Both the position numbers and the translations under genes were made by a program. DNA of 64,000 nucleotides, taken from Roseiarcus sp963809245. GTDB lineage: Bacteria; Pseudomonadota; Alphaproteobacteria; Rhizobiales; Beijerinckiaceae. Location of the stretch: contig CAWEIU010000003.1 of NCBI GenBank assembly GCA_963809245.1, forward strand, positions 682,001 to 746,000, in the 5' to 3' direction. The stretch's first letter is position 1. Every line of letters starts with the position of its first letter. Under the pieces are notes generated by a model that was given only the letters and a program-made list of their open reading frames with translations, made no database searches and had not been told where the DNA came from. Positions 42,637 to 51,977 of this stretch are shown piece by piece.

Positions 42637-43380
42637 ATGGATTTCGATACCGCGACATCTGTCCTTGCCGCCCTTTCCCAACCGACGCGCCTCGAGACGT
42701 TCCACCTGCTGGTGCGTCGCGAGCCGATCGGGCTGCCGGCCGGCGAGATCGCCCGCAAGATCGACGCGCCGCAAAACACGATGTCGGCGCATCTGGCCGT
42801 CCTCTTCCGCGCGGGGCTGGCGACGGCCGAACGTCACAGCCGGTCGATCATCTACTGCGCCGATTTGAACGCGCTGCGGGAGCTGACCCTCTCCCCGCTT
42901 GCGCGCGCTCTGCTGGCGTCACTGATCGAGCGCATGGGCGTGTCGGTGCGGTCGTTGTCGCGCGAGAAAGGCACCCCGTTCCACGATCTCGGCCTCGATG
43001 ATCCGGCCCTGACGGACGGGCAATTGCTCGACGCGATGATGGCGCACCCCATCCTGATCAATCGGCCGATCGTCGTTTCGCCGCTCGGCGTGAAGCTATG
43101 TCGCCCGTCCGAAGTGATCCTCGACCTCCTGCCCAATCCGCAACGAGGGACGTTTACCAAAGAGGACGGCGAGCGCGTGGTCGACGCCCGCGGCCGCCGC
43201 ATGACCCCGGAAAGCCAACGCGCATCCAATTTCTTCGAGCTGGCTGTGGCGGCGGCGATTGCCCTGTTTGGCTTCCAGTCGGGCGCGGCGCTCGCGACAG
43301 TCGTCGGCGTGCTGATCGAGGTCCCGATGATGCTGTCGGTGGTACGTATCGTCAAGGCGTCGCGCGGCTGGCGGCGGCAG
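42637..43380 (+). pseudogene. Chimeric remnant of an ars operon: ArsR', ArsC' and Acr3' fused in one frame
   Basis: From the ATG at 42637 one frame passes through three gene fragments. Residues 1-84 are an ArsR winged helix (SVLAALSQPTRLETFHLLVR, DAPQNTMSAHLAVLFRAGLA), cut before its C-terminal end. Residues ~85-186 are the C-terminal two thirds of a glutaredoxin-type arsenate reductase (LIERMGVSVRSL, REKGTPFHDLGLDDPALTD, MMAHPILINRPIVVSPLGVK), without its N-terminal catalytic cysteine. Residues ~196-245 are the last transmembrane part of an Acr3 arsenite exporter (ASNFFELAVAAAIALFGFQS, VGVLIEVPMMLSVVRIV). The frame then runs antisense into lpxB with no family features. Two internal deletions of an arsR-arsC-acr3 operon explain this. 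It should give no resistance; a repressor-like product is conceivable. Confidence 0.82.
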
Positions 43381-43431
43381 GGGCGTGACGCGGCCATCGG
43401 CCGATTGGCGCCCAAGGCCCCGCGCCACCGT

Positions 43432-44607
43432 TCAAGCCTTTCGCGCTATCGTGGCGAATATCTCCCGCGCCGCTTTTTCGCTCGGTGCGTCGCCCTCAGG
43501 CAAGCGCATCAGCGTGTCGAGCCTCGCCAGCGCCGTGATCTGAGCCTGCCTCGCGTTTCCCTCGCGTACGAGGCCCGCAAGGGCGCCGGACAGAGTCGCC
43601 GGCGTGCAGTCCTGCTGCAGCAATTCAGGGATCGCGCGCTCGCCTAGAATGAGGTTCGGCAGCAGGATCGAGTCCGGCAGCTTGATGACGTATTTGAGTG
43701 GTTCCTCGAGGCGCGACACCTTGTAGGCGCCGACCATCGGCACGCCCGCCAGCGCCAGCTCCAGCGTGACAGTGCCCGACGCCGCAAGCGCCGCGTGGGC
43801 GGTGCGAAACGTCGCCAGTTTGGCCGCCTCGCCGACCTCGACGCGCGGCTTGACGGGCCACTCGGCTGCGCGCCCTCTCACCTCGGCCTCGACATGGGGC
43901 AATGTCGGCAGCACGACGTCGAACGGTCCACGTTCGCGCGCGAGCCGGGCGACCGCCTCGCCGAAGTCGCTCATCATTCGCGCCAGCACCGAGCGGCGCG
44001 AGCCAGGCAGCACGGCGAGAATCGGCGGCTCCGCGGCGCGGCGGCACGCTTCCTCGGGGCTCGGCCGCAATTCGCCGAGCCGCTCGATCAGGGGATGACC
44101 GACATAGACGCAGCGCGGTCCGCCAAGCCGCACATGGGCCGCCGGCTCGAACGGCAGCAGCGCGAGCACGCAATCGACGTAGGCGTGCATCGCCTTGGCG
44201 CGCCCCGGCCGCCAGGCCCAGACCGAAGGGCTGACATAGTCGATCACCGGTAGATTGGGCAGCACGCGCCGCACACGCCGCGCAACGCGGTGGGTGAAGT
44301 CGGGGCTATCGATGATGACGAGCGCGTCCGGCCGCGCCGCGACGATCGCGGTCGCGGTCTGGCGGATGCGCGCGAGAAGGCTCGGCAGTTTGGCGAGCAC
44401 CGGCAGGAAGCCCATCACCGCGATGTCGCTCATCGGGAACAGGCTCTTGAGCCCTTCCGCCTCCATCGCCTCGCCGCCGACGCCGAAGAACTCGACGGCG
44501 CCGCGCGCCTGACCGCGCAGCGCCCGCATCAGCTTGAAACCGAGCTGGTCGCCGGAATGCTCGCCGGCGACGAGCGCGATCCGCAACCGAGAAGTCAGCG
44601 CGCTCAC
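43432..44607 (-). CDS. lpxB: Lipid-A-disaccharide synthase
   Basis: The 391-residue GT19 glycosyltransferase starts at the GTG at 44607, which overlaps the lpxI stop as GTGA. Conserved blocks are IALVAGEHSGDQLGFKLMRA, FFGVGGEAMEAEGL, VIDSPDFTHRVARRV, DYVSPSVWAWRPGRAKAM, LPGSRRSVLARM and GTVTLELALAGVPMVGAYK. It joins UDP-2,3-diacylglucosamine and lipid X to form the lipid A disaccharide at the inner membrane. An open frame continues upstream to 45294 but covers lpxI and is rejected. It is the last gene of the lpx run. Confidence 0.95.
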   Translation of the reverse strand: MSALTSRLRIALVAGEHSGDQLGFKLMRALRGQARGAVEFFGVGGEAMEAEGLKSLFPMSDIAVMGFLPVLAKLPSLLARIRQTATAIVAARPDALVIIDSPDFTHRVARRVRRVLPNLPVIDYVSPSVWAWRPGRAKAMHAYVDCVLALLPFEPAAHVRLGGPRCVYVGHPLIERLGELRPSPEEACRRAAEPPILAVLPGSRRSVLARMMSDFGEAVARLARERGPFDVVLPTLPHVEAEVRGRAAEWPVKPRVEVGEAAKLATFRTAHAALAASGTVTLELALAGVPMVGAYKVSRLEEPLKYVIKLPDSILLPNLILGERAIPELLQQDCTPATLSGALAGLVREGNARQAQITALARLDTLMRLPEGDAPSEKAAREIFATIARKA

Positions 44608-45434
44608 GGGGAAAAGCCGACGACGAACAAGCCCGCCGCGTCCGCGGCGCGCAGGAAAGCCTCGCGATCGGCGATCAGGACCTGCCCGGCGGCCAGCGCT
44701 ACGCCCTGCAGTTCGGCGCGGCGCGCGGCCTCGATCGTCTTGGGCCCGACCGCGGGCATATCGAGGCGCAAGTCCTGGCCGCGCTTGGGCGACTTCACGA
44801 AGACGCCCTGGGCGCCTTGCAGGCGCAGCCGCCGCGCCGCCCTGAGTTCGGCGACGCGGGCGAGCATGGCGTCGGTGCCTTCCGCCGCTTCGACTGCAAT
44901 GACGCGCCCATTGGCAACGACGACGCCCTGGCCGACGTCGAACGGCGACAATGCGGCGAGCAGCGTGGCGCCGACGCGAATGTCGGCTTCGGCCTCGGCG
45001 GAAGCGGCCCGCGCCCCGGCGGCGCCCAGCGGGGCCACCAGTTGGGGCGCAATCTCGTGCGCGCCAAGGACACGCAGGCCCTCGCGCTCGAAGATGCCGG
45101 CGATGCCGACGAGCAGATGGTTGTCGCCGCCGCGAAACAATTGGGCAAGTTCCGGCGCGCGCTTCACCGCGCCCCAGTCGAGCCGCAAGTCGGAAAATTC
45201 CGGCCGCGCGATCGCGCCGACGAGCGCAATGTCGGCGATGGCCTGCTCCTTGAGCGCGCCGAACAGCTTGCCGACTTGGCCGAGGTGAACCCAAACATGG
45301 GGAAACGCTTCGATCGCCGGGTCGGAGGAGCCGACGACGCCGATGAGGAACGGCGGGCGGCCGTTGGCCGCGGCCGCGCGCGCGACTTCGAGGGGAAAGC
45401 CGCCGCCGCCGCAGAGAATGGCGAGCGGCCGCAT
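44604..45434 (-). CDS. lpxI: UDP-2,3-diacylglucosamine diphosphatase LpxI
   Basis: The 276-residue DUF1009/LpxI protein has PLAILCGGGGFPLEVARAA at the N-terminus, LVGAIARPEFSDLRLD, GDNHLLVGIAGIFEREGLRV and KRGQDLRLDMPAVGPKTIE. LpxI hydrolyses UDP-2,3-diacylglucosamine to lipid X and replaces LpxH in alphaproteobacteria. The ATG at 45434 is preferred; a TTG at 45452 overlapping the lpxA stop is possible. It sits between lpxA and lpxB, as expected for consecutive pathway steps. Confidence 0.93.
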   Translation of the reverse strand: MRPLAILCGGGGFPLEVARAAAANGRPPFLIGVVGSSDPAIEAFPHVWVHLGQVGKLFGALKEQAIADIALVGAIARPEFSDLRLDWGAVKRAPELAQLFRGGDNHLLVGIAGIFEREGLRVLGAHEIAPQLVAPLGAAGARAASAEAEADIRVGATLLAALSPFDVGQGVVVANGRVIAVEAAEGTDAMLARVAELRAARRLRLQGAQGVFVKSPKRGQDLRLDMPAVGPKTIEAARRAELQGVALAAGQVLIADREAFLRAADAAGLFVVGFSP

Positions 45435-45448
45435 TTCGCCGCCAGCGA

Positions 45449-46288
45449 TCAAGCCTCGATGTCCCGGGTCGTCCGCGGCGTGCAGACGGCGCGGTCGCCC
45501 CCTTCGCGCAGGAAGGCGACGATCTGCTGCACCGCTTCCTGGTCGGGATAGGCGGCCGCGACGTCCTCAGCGCGCTCCTTCAGCGTGCCCTTGCCGCCGA
45601 AAAGCTGCTTATAGGCGCGACGCAGGTCGTGGATCGCCTCGTGGGAGAAGCCGCGGCGCTTCAACCCGACGATGTTGAGCCCGGCCAGGGCGGCGCGGTT
45701 GCCGAGCGCAATGCCGAACGGAATGATGTCGTGCTCGACCCCGGCGATACCGCCGACGAATGCATGCGCGCCGATGCGCACGAACTGGTGCGCGGCCGCC
45801 CCGCCGCTGAGGATAGCGAAATCGCCGACCTGGCAATGGCCGGCGAGCATGACGTTATTGGAGAGAATGACGTTGTCGCCGATCCGGCAGTCGTGGCCGA
45901 CATGCGCATTGGCGAGAAACACGCTGCGCGAGCCGACGACCGTGACGAGGCCACCGCCGGCCGTGCCGGGATTCATCGTCACGCCCTCGCGGATCAGGCA
46001 ATCCTCGCCGATCGTGAGGCTGACGGGCTCGCCGCGGTATTTGAGGTCCTGCGGTTCGTGGCCGATCGCCGCGAAGGGAAAGACGCGCGTGCGCGCGCCG
46101 ATGGTCGTCACCCCTGCGACGCTCACATGGGAAATCAGCCGCACGCCGTCGCCGAGGGTCGCTTGCGGGCCGACATGGCAGAAAGGCCCGATGGTTACGC
46201 CGAGCCCAAGGCGCGCGCCGGCCTCGACGCAGGCGCTCGGGTGGATGAACGTCTGGGGCGCGACTGCGCCGGTCGCCTCCACGCTCAT
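45449..46288 (-). CDS. lpxA: UDP-N-acetylglucosamine acyltransferase
   Basis: The 279-residue left-handed beta-helix protein has hexapeptide repeats and the LpxA catalytic region VTMNPGTAGGGLVTVVGSRS, HVGHDCRIGDNVILSNN, then AAHQFVRIGAHAFVGGIAG and IVGLKRRGFSHEAIHDLRRA. It adds the 3-hydroxyacyl chain to UDP-GlcNAc, the first lipid A step. The start at 46288 overlaps the fabZ stop by four bases (ATGA). The helical C-terminal bundle is complete. Confidence 0.95.
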   Translation of the reverse strand: MSVEATGAVAPQTFIHPSACVEAGARLGLGVTIGPFCHVGPQATLGDGVRLISHVSVAGVTTIGARTRVFPFAAIGHEPQDLKYRGEPVSLTIGEDCLIREGVTMNPGTAGGGLVTVVGSRSVFLANAHVGHDCRIGDNVILSNNVMLAGHCQVGDFAILSGGAAAHQFVRIGAHAFVGGIAGVEHDIIPFGIALGNRAALAGLNIVGLKRRGFSHEAIHDLRRAYKQLFGGKGTLKERAEDVAAAYPDQEAVQQIVAFLREGGDRAVCTPRTTRDIEA

Positions 46289-46749
46289 TCTTCCACCAGC
46301 ATCGCGGAAATCGTCGCTTCGCAGACGAGCACGCCATCGACCTTCGCTTCGCCTTGGAACCACCAAATGTTGCGGCGCTTAACCATCTTCGTCATGTGAT
46401 ACCGAACCTGATCGCCCGGCACGACGGGCTTGCGGAACTTCACCTTGTCGACAGTCATCAAATAGACGACGCTGGGCTTGCGGCCGGCGCCAAGGCTCGC
46501 GACGCACATGGCGCCCGCCGTTTGCGCCATGCCTTCGATCACGAGAACGCCCGGCATTACCGGCCGATTGGGGAAATGCCCCTGGAAATGCGGTTCGTTG
46601 AAGGTCACGTTCTTGATGCCGACGCCATATTCGTCGCCGCGCACCTCGACGATCCGATCGACGAGGAGCATGGGATAGCGATGCGGCAGCGATGCGAGCA
46701 GCCGCTGGACATCGAAGCTCTCAATCGTCAGCCCCATCGCCTCGTTCAT
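46285..46749 (-). CDS. fabZ: 3-hydroxyacyl-[acyl-carrier-protein] dehydratase FabZ
   Basis: The 154-residue hot-dog enzyme has the catalytic histidine in EPHFQGHFPNRPVMPGVL and the acidic residue in VIEGMAQTAGAM. It dehydrates 3-hydroxyacyl-ACP in fatty-acid elongation and competes with LpxA and LpxD for the same acyl-ACP pool, which may explain its conserved place between their genes. AAGGAG six bases upstream sets the ATG at 46749. Confidence 0.95.
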   Translation of the reverse strand: MNEAMGLTIESFDVQRLLASLPHRYPMLLVDRIVEVRGDEYGVGIKNVTFNEPHFQGHFPNRPVMPGVLVIEGMAQTAGAMCVASLGAGRKPSVVYLMTVDKVKFRKPVVPGDQVRYHMTKMVKRRNIWWFQGEAKVDGVLVCEATISAMLVEE

Positions 46750-46878
46750 TTCAATCTCCTTCCGCGTCGGCGGTCGGCCCAATGCCCGGTTGGCGGCGCG
46801 CCGTCAAGCCTCGCGCACGCCGCAGGAGACGGCAAGCGCGCTTGCGCCGCCATCCCAGCCAATTTGAGGATTTTCTGG

Positions 46879-47934
46879 CTACTTGTCGGCGCCGCCCGGC
46901 TCGGGCGCGTCCGCCAGCTTACGAAGCGCGGCCACTTCGCGAAAGAAGGCCCGCAGCGGCCTCGCCGGCGCGCCGCTCCAGCGCTCGCCGGCCGGCACGT
47001 CGCTCATCACGCCAGCCTGCGCCGCGATTTGGGCGCCGGCGCCGATCTTGAGATGCCCGGTCAGCCCCGCCTGACCGCCGAGGGCCGCGAAATCCCCGAT
47101 CACGGTCGAGCCGGAAACGCCGGATTGGGAGACGAGGACGCAATGGCGGCCGACCACCACATTGTGGCCGATCTGGACGAGATTATCGATCTTCGTGCCC
47201 TCGCCGATGATCGTGTCTCGATTGGCGCCGCGGTCGATGGTCGAGCCGGCGCCGATTTCGACGTCGTCCTGGATGATTACGCGCCCGACCTGAGGCACTT
47301 TGAGATGCCCGCGAGGACCCATCGCGAAGCCGAAGCCGTCCTGACCGATGTGCGCGCCGGGGTGGATGATCACGCGATCGCCGATCAGGGCGCAGGAGAC
47401 CGTCGCCAGGGCGCCGACGACGCTGTCGCGGCCGATGCGCACCTGCGGCCCGATCACCGCATTGGGGCCGATGACCGAGCCCGCGCCGATCTCCGCGCCG
47501 GGCCCGATCACTGCGCCCGGATCGACGATGACGCCGGGCTCAAGGCGTGCGGCGGAATGGACGAAGGCGGCCGGCGATACGCCCGCCTCGCCAAAAACCG
47601 ACTGCGGGCGTGCGGCTTGGGGATAGAGCCGCGTCATCACCAGGGCCATGGCGCGATAGGGCTGCGGCGTGGTCAGCCGCGCGGCGCCCTGGGGCGCCTG
47701 CTCGACGTAGCGCGGGGCGACGAGCACTGCGCCCGCGCGCGTGCGCTTGAAGTCCTCGAGGTAGCGCGGATTGTCCAAGAACGAGAGATCGTCGGGCCCC
47801 GCTTCGTCAAGGGCGGCCACATCATGGACGACGCGCGCCGGATCCGCGCCTTCGCCGAGCGCCGCCCCGGTCCACTGCTCGACCTCACGCAGGGTCGGCG
47901 CGGCGGCCAGTGGAAAGAAACTAATTTTCGCCAA
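46879..47934 (-). CDS. lpxD: UDP-3-O-(3-hydroxyacyl)glucosamine N-acyltransferase
   Basis: The 351-residue protein has an N-terminal uridine-binding domain (DLSFLDNPRYLEDFKRTRA, AVLVAPRYVEQAP) and a hexapeptide beta-helix with IGPNAVIGPQVRIGRDSVVG and the catalytic-histidine region GFGFAMGPRGHLKVPQVG and IGHNVVVGRHCVLVSQSG. It adds the second 3-hydroxyacyl chain in lipid A synthesis. The start is a TTG at 47934 (TTGGCGAAAATT); no ATG suits. It follows bamA after 75 bp, with no skp gene between them. Confidence 0.94.
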   Translation of the reverse strand: MAKISFFPLAAAPTLREVEQWTGAALGEGADPARVVHDVAALDEAGPDDLSFLDNPRYLEDFKRTRAGAVLVAPRYVEQAPQGAARLTTPQPYRAMALVMTRLYPQAARPQSVFGEAGVSPAAFVHSAARLEPGVIVDPGAVIGPGAEIGAGSVIGPNAVIGPQVRIGRDSVVGALATVSCALIGDRVIIHPGAHIGQDGFGFAMGPRGHLKVPQVGRVIIQDDVEIGAGSTIDRGANRDTIIGEGTKIDNLVQIGHNVVVGRHCVLVSQSGVSGSTVIGDFAALGGQAGLTGHLKIGAGAQIAAQAGVMSDVPAGERWSGAPARPLRAFFREVAALRKLADAPEPGGADK

Positions 47935-48009
47935 GACCGATGTCTTTTCAGGTCACGATGAGCGCGCCAAGGGACCTGGCGCGCTCGTTTGGGATCGGCG
48001 ACTTTGCGA

Positions 48010-50508
48010 TCAGAAGTTCGCGCCGCCGGTGAAGTTGAACTGCTGCAACTGGTCGTATTTGCCCTTGGTGACCGCATAGGCGTAGTCGATGCGGATCGGA
48101 CCGAGCGGCGACTGCCAGATCAAGCTGGCGCCGATCGAGGAGCGGATCGTCATCTCGTCGTCGACGTCGACACAGTTACTCTGGATGTACGGCGTTTTCG
48201 TTGTCGGCGAGTTGGAGGCCCAGCAAGCGGTGCCGGCCGGCTGCCCGAACAGAGTCGAGAAGTTCGTCTGGCCCTGATATCCGAACAGCGTGCCCGCATC
48301 GGCGAACACCGCGCCCTTCAAGCCGATCTCGCGCGGCAGACCGAACAGCGGGAACTGAACTTCCGCGGTGCCGCCGAAATAGGTGGTGCCGCCGAGGCCG
48401 TTGCCCGCGATGTTGTTCGGGTCGGAAATGTCGCGCGGTCCAATGCCGCCCGGCGCGAAGCCGCGCACCAGCGTCGGCCCGAGGTTGAAGTTGTCGACGA
48501 GAGGCAGATTGCCGCCGCCGAACTGCCGGATGTCGCCGCCCTGCAGGCGGAGGAAGCCGACGAGGTCGTCGGTGATCGGGTAATAGTACTTGCCGTCGAA
48601 GGTTTCGCGAATGAAGCGCGAATAGCCGCCGGCGCCCGCAACGTCCTGGTGGAAGTTGAGGTAGGCGCCGCTGGTCGGATTCTTGCGGTCGTCGATGGTG
48701 TCCCAGATCAAAGAATAGCCGAACGCCGAGGTCGTGATGGCGCCCAGGGCGGCCGCCTGCTTGATGGCGACCGAGGCTTCGCCGTTGAGCAAGCAGTTGC
48801 TGATCGCGGTCGACGGCTGCGGCGTGGCGAAGCCCGGCGGAAGCCACGGCTGGCCATTCGCGGGGCAGTCCTCGAACGGCTGGTCCACCGAATTGGGAAT
48901 GCTGATCGCCGACTGATAGAGCGTATAGCTCGGCTGGACGGTGAACTCGTCCGTCACCGGGACGCCGAGACGAAGGTTCACGCCCGTCGTCCAGGTCGCA
49001 TAGAGCGCGTAAGCGTTCTCGTCCTGCTCCTTGTGATAGATGTCGAACCCGGCGGCCAACCGCTGGTCTAGGAAATAGGGTTCGGTGAACGAGAGGCCCC
49101 AGCCGCGGCTGTACTGACCCTCGGAGACGCTCGCCTTCACGTACTGGCCGCGACCGAGGAAGTTGTTTTCGGTGAACGCCACTTCGGCAAGGAAGCCAGC
49201 GGTCGTCGAATAACCGCCGCTCAGGCTCACCGAGCCCGTCGGCTGATCCTCGACCTCGACGGTCACGATCACCCGGTCGGGCGTGGAGCCGGGCCGCGTG
49301 GAGATGTGGACCTTCTTGAAGTAGCCGAGCCGGTTCAGGCGCCGTTCGGCGCGCTCGACCAGCGTGTGGTTGTAGGGGTCCCCTTCGCCGATATCGAACT
49401 CGCGGCGAATGACATAGTCACGGGTGCGCGTGTTGCCGACCACGTCGATGCGCTCGATGTAGACCTTCGGCCCGTCGTCGACGGTGAAGGCGACCGCGAT
49501 CTTGTGCGCCACCTGGTCGCGCTCGCCGTGCGGGCGCACGTCGGAAAAGGCGTAGCCCTGGCGCGCCATTTCGCGGGTGAGCGCGTCGACCGTCTTCTCC
49601 ACCTCGGTGGCGTTGTAGACGTCGCCTGCGTGGAGCGAGACGAAACCTTTCAACGAAGCGCTGTCGACCTTGCCGACATGCGAGGTGACGTCGACGCTCG
49701 AGACGCGATACTGCGCGCCCTCGTCCACCGAGATGGTGATGATGTAGCCGGCCGGATCGTTCTGATAGGCGACGTCCGTGTTGGTGATGCGGAAGTCGGC
49801 GTAGCCGTTCTTCATGTAATACTTGCGGATCGCCTCCTGATCGGACGCGAGGCGGTCCGGATCGTAGACGTCGCTGTTCTTGAACCAGGAAAGCCAGTTC
49901 ATTTCCGTGGTCTGCATCAGCGAATGCAGGCGGTACGACGAGACCGCGTGATTGCCGACGAACTTGATCTCGCGCACGCCCGTCTTGTCGCCTTCGTTGA
50001 CCGTGAACACGAGATCGACGCGGCCATTGGGCAACTGCACCAAGCGGTACGTGACTTGCGTCGCGCTGCGGCCGATCTTTCGGAAGGCGTCCTTGATGCG
50101 CTCGACGTCGGCCTTGGCCTTGGCCTCGTCGAAGCCGGTGTGTCCCTTGGATTGCACCTCGACGGCGAGTTGGTCGCTCTTCAGCGTCTTGTTGCCCTCA
50201 AAGGCGACGCGGTTGATGATCTGCGCATTCTCGACGACCGAGACGACCACCTGCCCGCCGACGATCTTGGCGTTGACCTTCGAGAACATGCCGGTCGCCG
50301 AAAGGTCCGCGACGCCGCGATTGACGCTCGCCTGGTCGGTCCCCGTGAAATAGGAGCGAATCGTCGCGGCGTCGGTGTGGCTCGCGCCCTCGACGACGAT
50401 ACTCTGCGGGGAGACCTGCGCAAATGCTGCCGTGCCGGCGGAAAGCGCGCTCAAGGCCAGTGCGACAGCCAAGAGGAGCGCGCTGAAATAACTACGAAAC
50501 AAATGCAT
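48010..50508 (-). CDS. bamA: Outer-membrane protein assembly factor BamA
   Basis: The 832-residue Omp85 protein has a signal peptide ending GTAAFAQ, five POTRA repeats between about residues 30 and 430 (VVEGASHTDAATIRSYF, INRVAFEGNKTLKSDQL, REIKFVGNHAVSSYRL, YRVSSVDVTSH, VYIERIDVVGNTRTRDYVIR) and a C-terminal 16-strand barrel with the lid-lock motif LVRGFAPGGIGPRD and a terminal Phe (FNFTGGANF). It inserts outer-membrane barrels such as the three porins in this window. The ATG at 50508 precedes the signal peptide. Between it and rseP lies a 251-bp gap that may hold a promoter. Confidence 0.96.
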   Translation of the reverse strand: MHLFRSYFSALLLAVALALSALSAGTAAFAQVSPQSIVVEGASHTDAATIRSYFTGTDQASVNRGVADLSATGMFSKVNAKIVGGQVVVSVVENAQIINRVAFEGNKTLKSDQLAVEVQSKGHTGFDEAKAKADVERIKDAFRKIGRSATQVTYRLVQLPNGRVDLVFTVNEGDKTGVREIKFVGNHAVSSYRLHSLMQTTEMNWLSWFKNSDVYDPDRLASDQEAIRKYYMKNGYADFRITNTDVAYQNDPAGYIITISVDEGAQYRVSSVDVTSHVGKVDSASLKGFVSLHAGDVYNATEVEKTVDALTREMARQGYAFSDVRPHGERDQVAHKIAVAFTVDDGPKVYIERIDVVGNTRTRDYVIRREFDIGEGDPYNHTLVERAERRLNRLGYFKKVHISTRPGSTPDRVIVTVEVEDQPTGSVSLSGGYSTTAGFLAEVAFTENNFLGRGQYVKASVSEGQYSRGWGLSFTEPYFLDQRLAAGFDIYHKEQDENAYALYATWTTGVNLRLGVPVTDEFTVQPSYTLYQSAISIPNSVDQPFEDCPANGQPWLPPGFATPQPSTAISNCLLNGEASVAIKQAAALGAITTSAFGYSLIWDTIDDRKNPTSGAYLNFHQDVAGAGGYSRFIRETFDGKYYYPITDDLVGFLRLQGGDIRQFGGGNLPLVDNFNLGPTLVRGFAPGGIGPRDISDPNNIAGNGLGGTTYFGGTAEVQFPLFGLPREIGLKGAVFADAGTLFGYQGQTNFSTLFGQPAGTACWASNSPTTKTPYIQSNCVDVDDEMTIRSSIGASLIWQSPLGPIRIDYAYAVTKGKYDQLQQFNFTGGANF

Positions 50509-50759
50509 TTGGCCCGGTTTCCCCGTTTCGCATCCGAGCCTAACGGCCTCGGTATTCAGCGAACGCGCCCGCCGGCGCGCCCCTCGTTTTCGCCCCGCCG
50601 CGGCCGAGCTCGAACGCGACTCCCCGCCCGCTGTCCCGCGAACGATTGCTTAATGCGCTTTTACCCGTTTTGCACTGAGCTGCAAACTCGAATTGAACAT
50701 AAGCTACTGCAATTCCGGACGGCGTTGCCGGAGCGACACGATTCATGGTCGATCAATGG

Positions 50760-51908
50760 TTAATTGCCGCCGACCAAGCGCAAAATGTCGTGCGACGTGG
50801 TGAAAATCACCAACAGAGCGACGAAAGCGAGGCCGATTTTGAGGCCGATTTGGTGAACACGTTCGCTCAAAGGGCGCCCGCGCAGAGCCTCCAGCGCGTA
50901 GAACATCAGGTGACCGCCGTCGAGCAAGGGAATCGGCAGGAGATTCATCAGGCCGACCGACACGGAGAACAGCGCCGCGAGACTGAAGAGCTGCCATGGG
51001 CTGATCTTCGCCATCTCGCCGGCGATTTGCGACACCGCGATGGGGCCGGAAAGGCTGTCCGCCGATTCGCGGCCGGCGAACAGGCCGCCGACATAGGCCC
51101 CGGTCGCCTTCACGATGAACCAGACCTGCTCCCCGCCCCAAGCGGCGCAGGTCGCGGGCCCGCAACGCTCGAATTTGACGTCCGCAGGGTCGCGCGACGA
51201 CATCAAGCCAAGATGCCCCATCCGGCGCTTGCCGAGCGGACCCTGGTCGACCTCCGCGATTCGCGGCGTCGCAACGAGCTGCTTCTCCTGGCCGCCGCGC
51301 TCTACGACGAAGGTCATCGGCAGGCCCGTGCTCAGCATCGTCGCCTGCTGCAGGTCCTGGAAGGAGGAAACGGCCTCGCCGTTGATCGACTTGACCACGT
51401 CGCCGGCGACGAACCCGCCCTGCGCAGCTGGCGAACCCGCTTCGACGCCGCCGATTCGCGCGCTGTGCTCGACGCGGCCGAAAACCATGAACAGCGCCGT
51501 GAAGATAACGAAGGCGAGGATGAAATTGGCGATCGGTCCGGCGGCGACGATCGCCGCCCGGTTGCGCAGCGGCTGGCCGGCCAGCGTCAAAGCCTGCTCG
51601 CTCGGCGGCAAGGCGGCGAGCGCCGCCGGGTCCGTCGCGCTCGCCGCATTGGCGTCGCCGTGAAATTTAACATAGCCGCCGAGAGGAATGGCGGCGATCC
51701 GCCAACGGGTGCCCCGCTTGTCGATTCGCGCATAGAGCTCGGGGCCGAAGCCCAACGAAAACGCGTCGATTTTAACCCCGCACCACAGTCCAACCAGATA
51801 ATGGCCGAGTTCATGAAAGAAGACGATCACGCTCATGACGAAGATGAAGGGGATCACATACCATCCCATCCACTCGATCGCCGCGCGCAATTCGTTCAAC
51901 AAGGCCAT
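50760..51908 (-). CDS. rseP: Site-2 intramembrane metalloprotease RseP
   Basis: The 382-residue membrane protease has the zinc motif VIVFFHELGHYLVGLWCG near the N-terminus, PLGGYVKFHGDANAAS, a PDZ domain (GGVEAGSPAAQGGFVAGDVV, KSINGEAVSSFQDL) and the C-terminal zinc ligand helix LLPIPLLDGGHLMFYALE. It cleaves anti-sigma factors and signal-peptide remnants within the membrane. The ATG at 51908 has GGAG seven bases upstream and replaces a longer frame from 51959. One PDZ domain is evident, typical of alphaproteobacteria. Confidence 0.94.
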   Translation of the reverse strand: MALLNELRAAIEWMGWYVIPFIFVMSVIVFFHELGHYLVGLWCGVKIDAFSLGFGPELYARIDKRGTRWRIAAIPLGGYVKFHGDANAASATDPAALAALPPSEQALTLAGQPLRNRAAIVAAGPIANFILAFVIFTALFMVFGRVEHSARIGGVEAGSPAAQGGFVAGDVVKSINGEAVSSFQDLQQATMLSTGLPMTFVVERGGQEKQLVATPRIAEVDQGPLGKRRMGHLGLMSSRDPADVKFERCGPATCAAWGGEQVWFIVKATGAYVGGLFAGRESADSLSGPIAVSQIAGEMAKISPWQLFSLAALFSVSVGLMNLLPIPLLDGGHLMFYALEALRGRPLSERVHQIGLKIGLAFVALLVIFTTSHDILRLVGGN

Positions 51909-51977
51909 TGCAATTCTCCGCAATCCGCGAGGGCGCCGCGGGCGCGTCTTGGTTACCAACTCCTTTACAATGACCCA

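Noticed and set aside
43432..45294. 620-residue extension of lpxB
   Set aside because: The N-terminal part is a shadow of lpxI; the GTG at 44607 overlapping the lpxI stop gives a normal LpxB.
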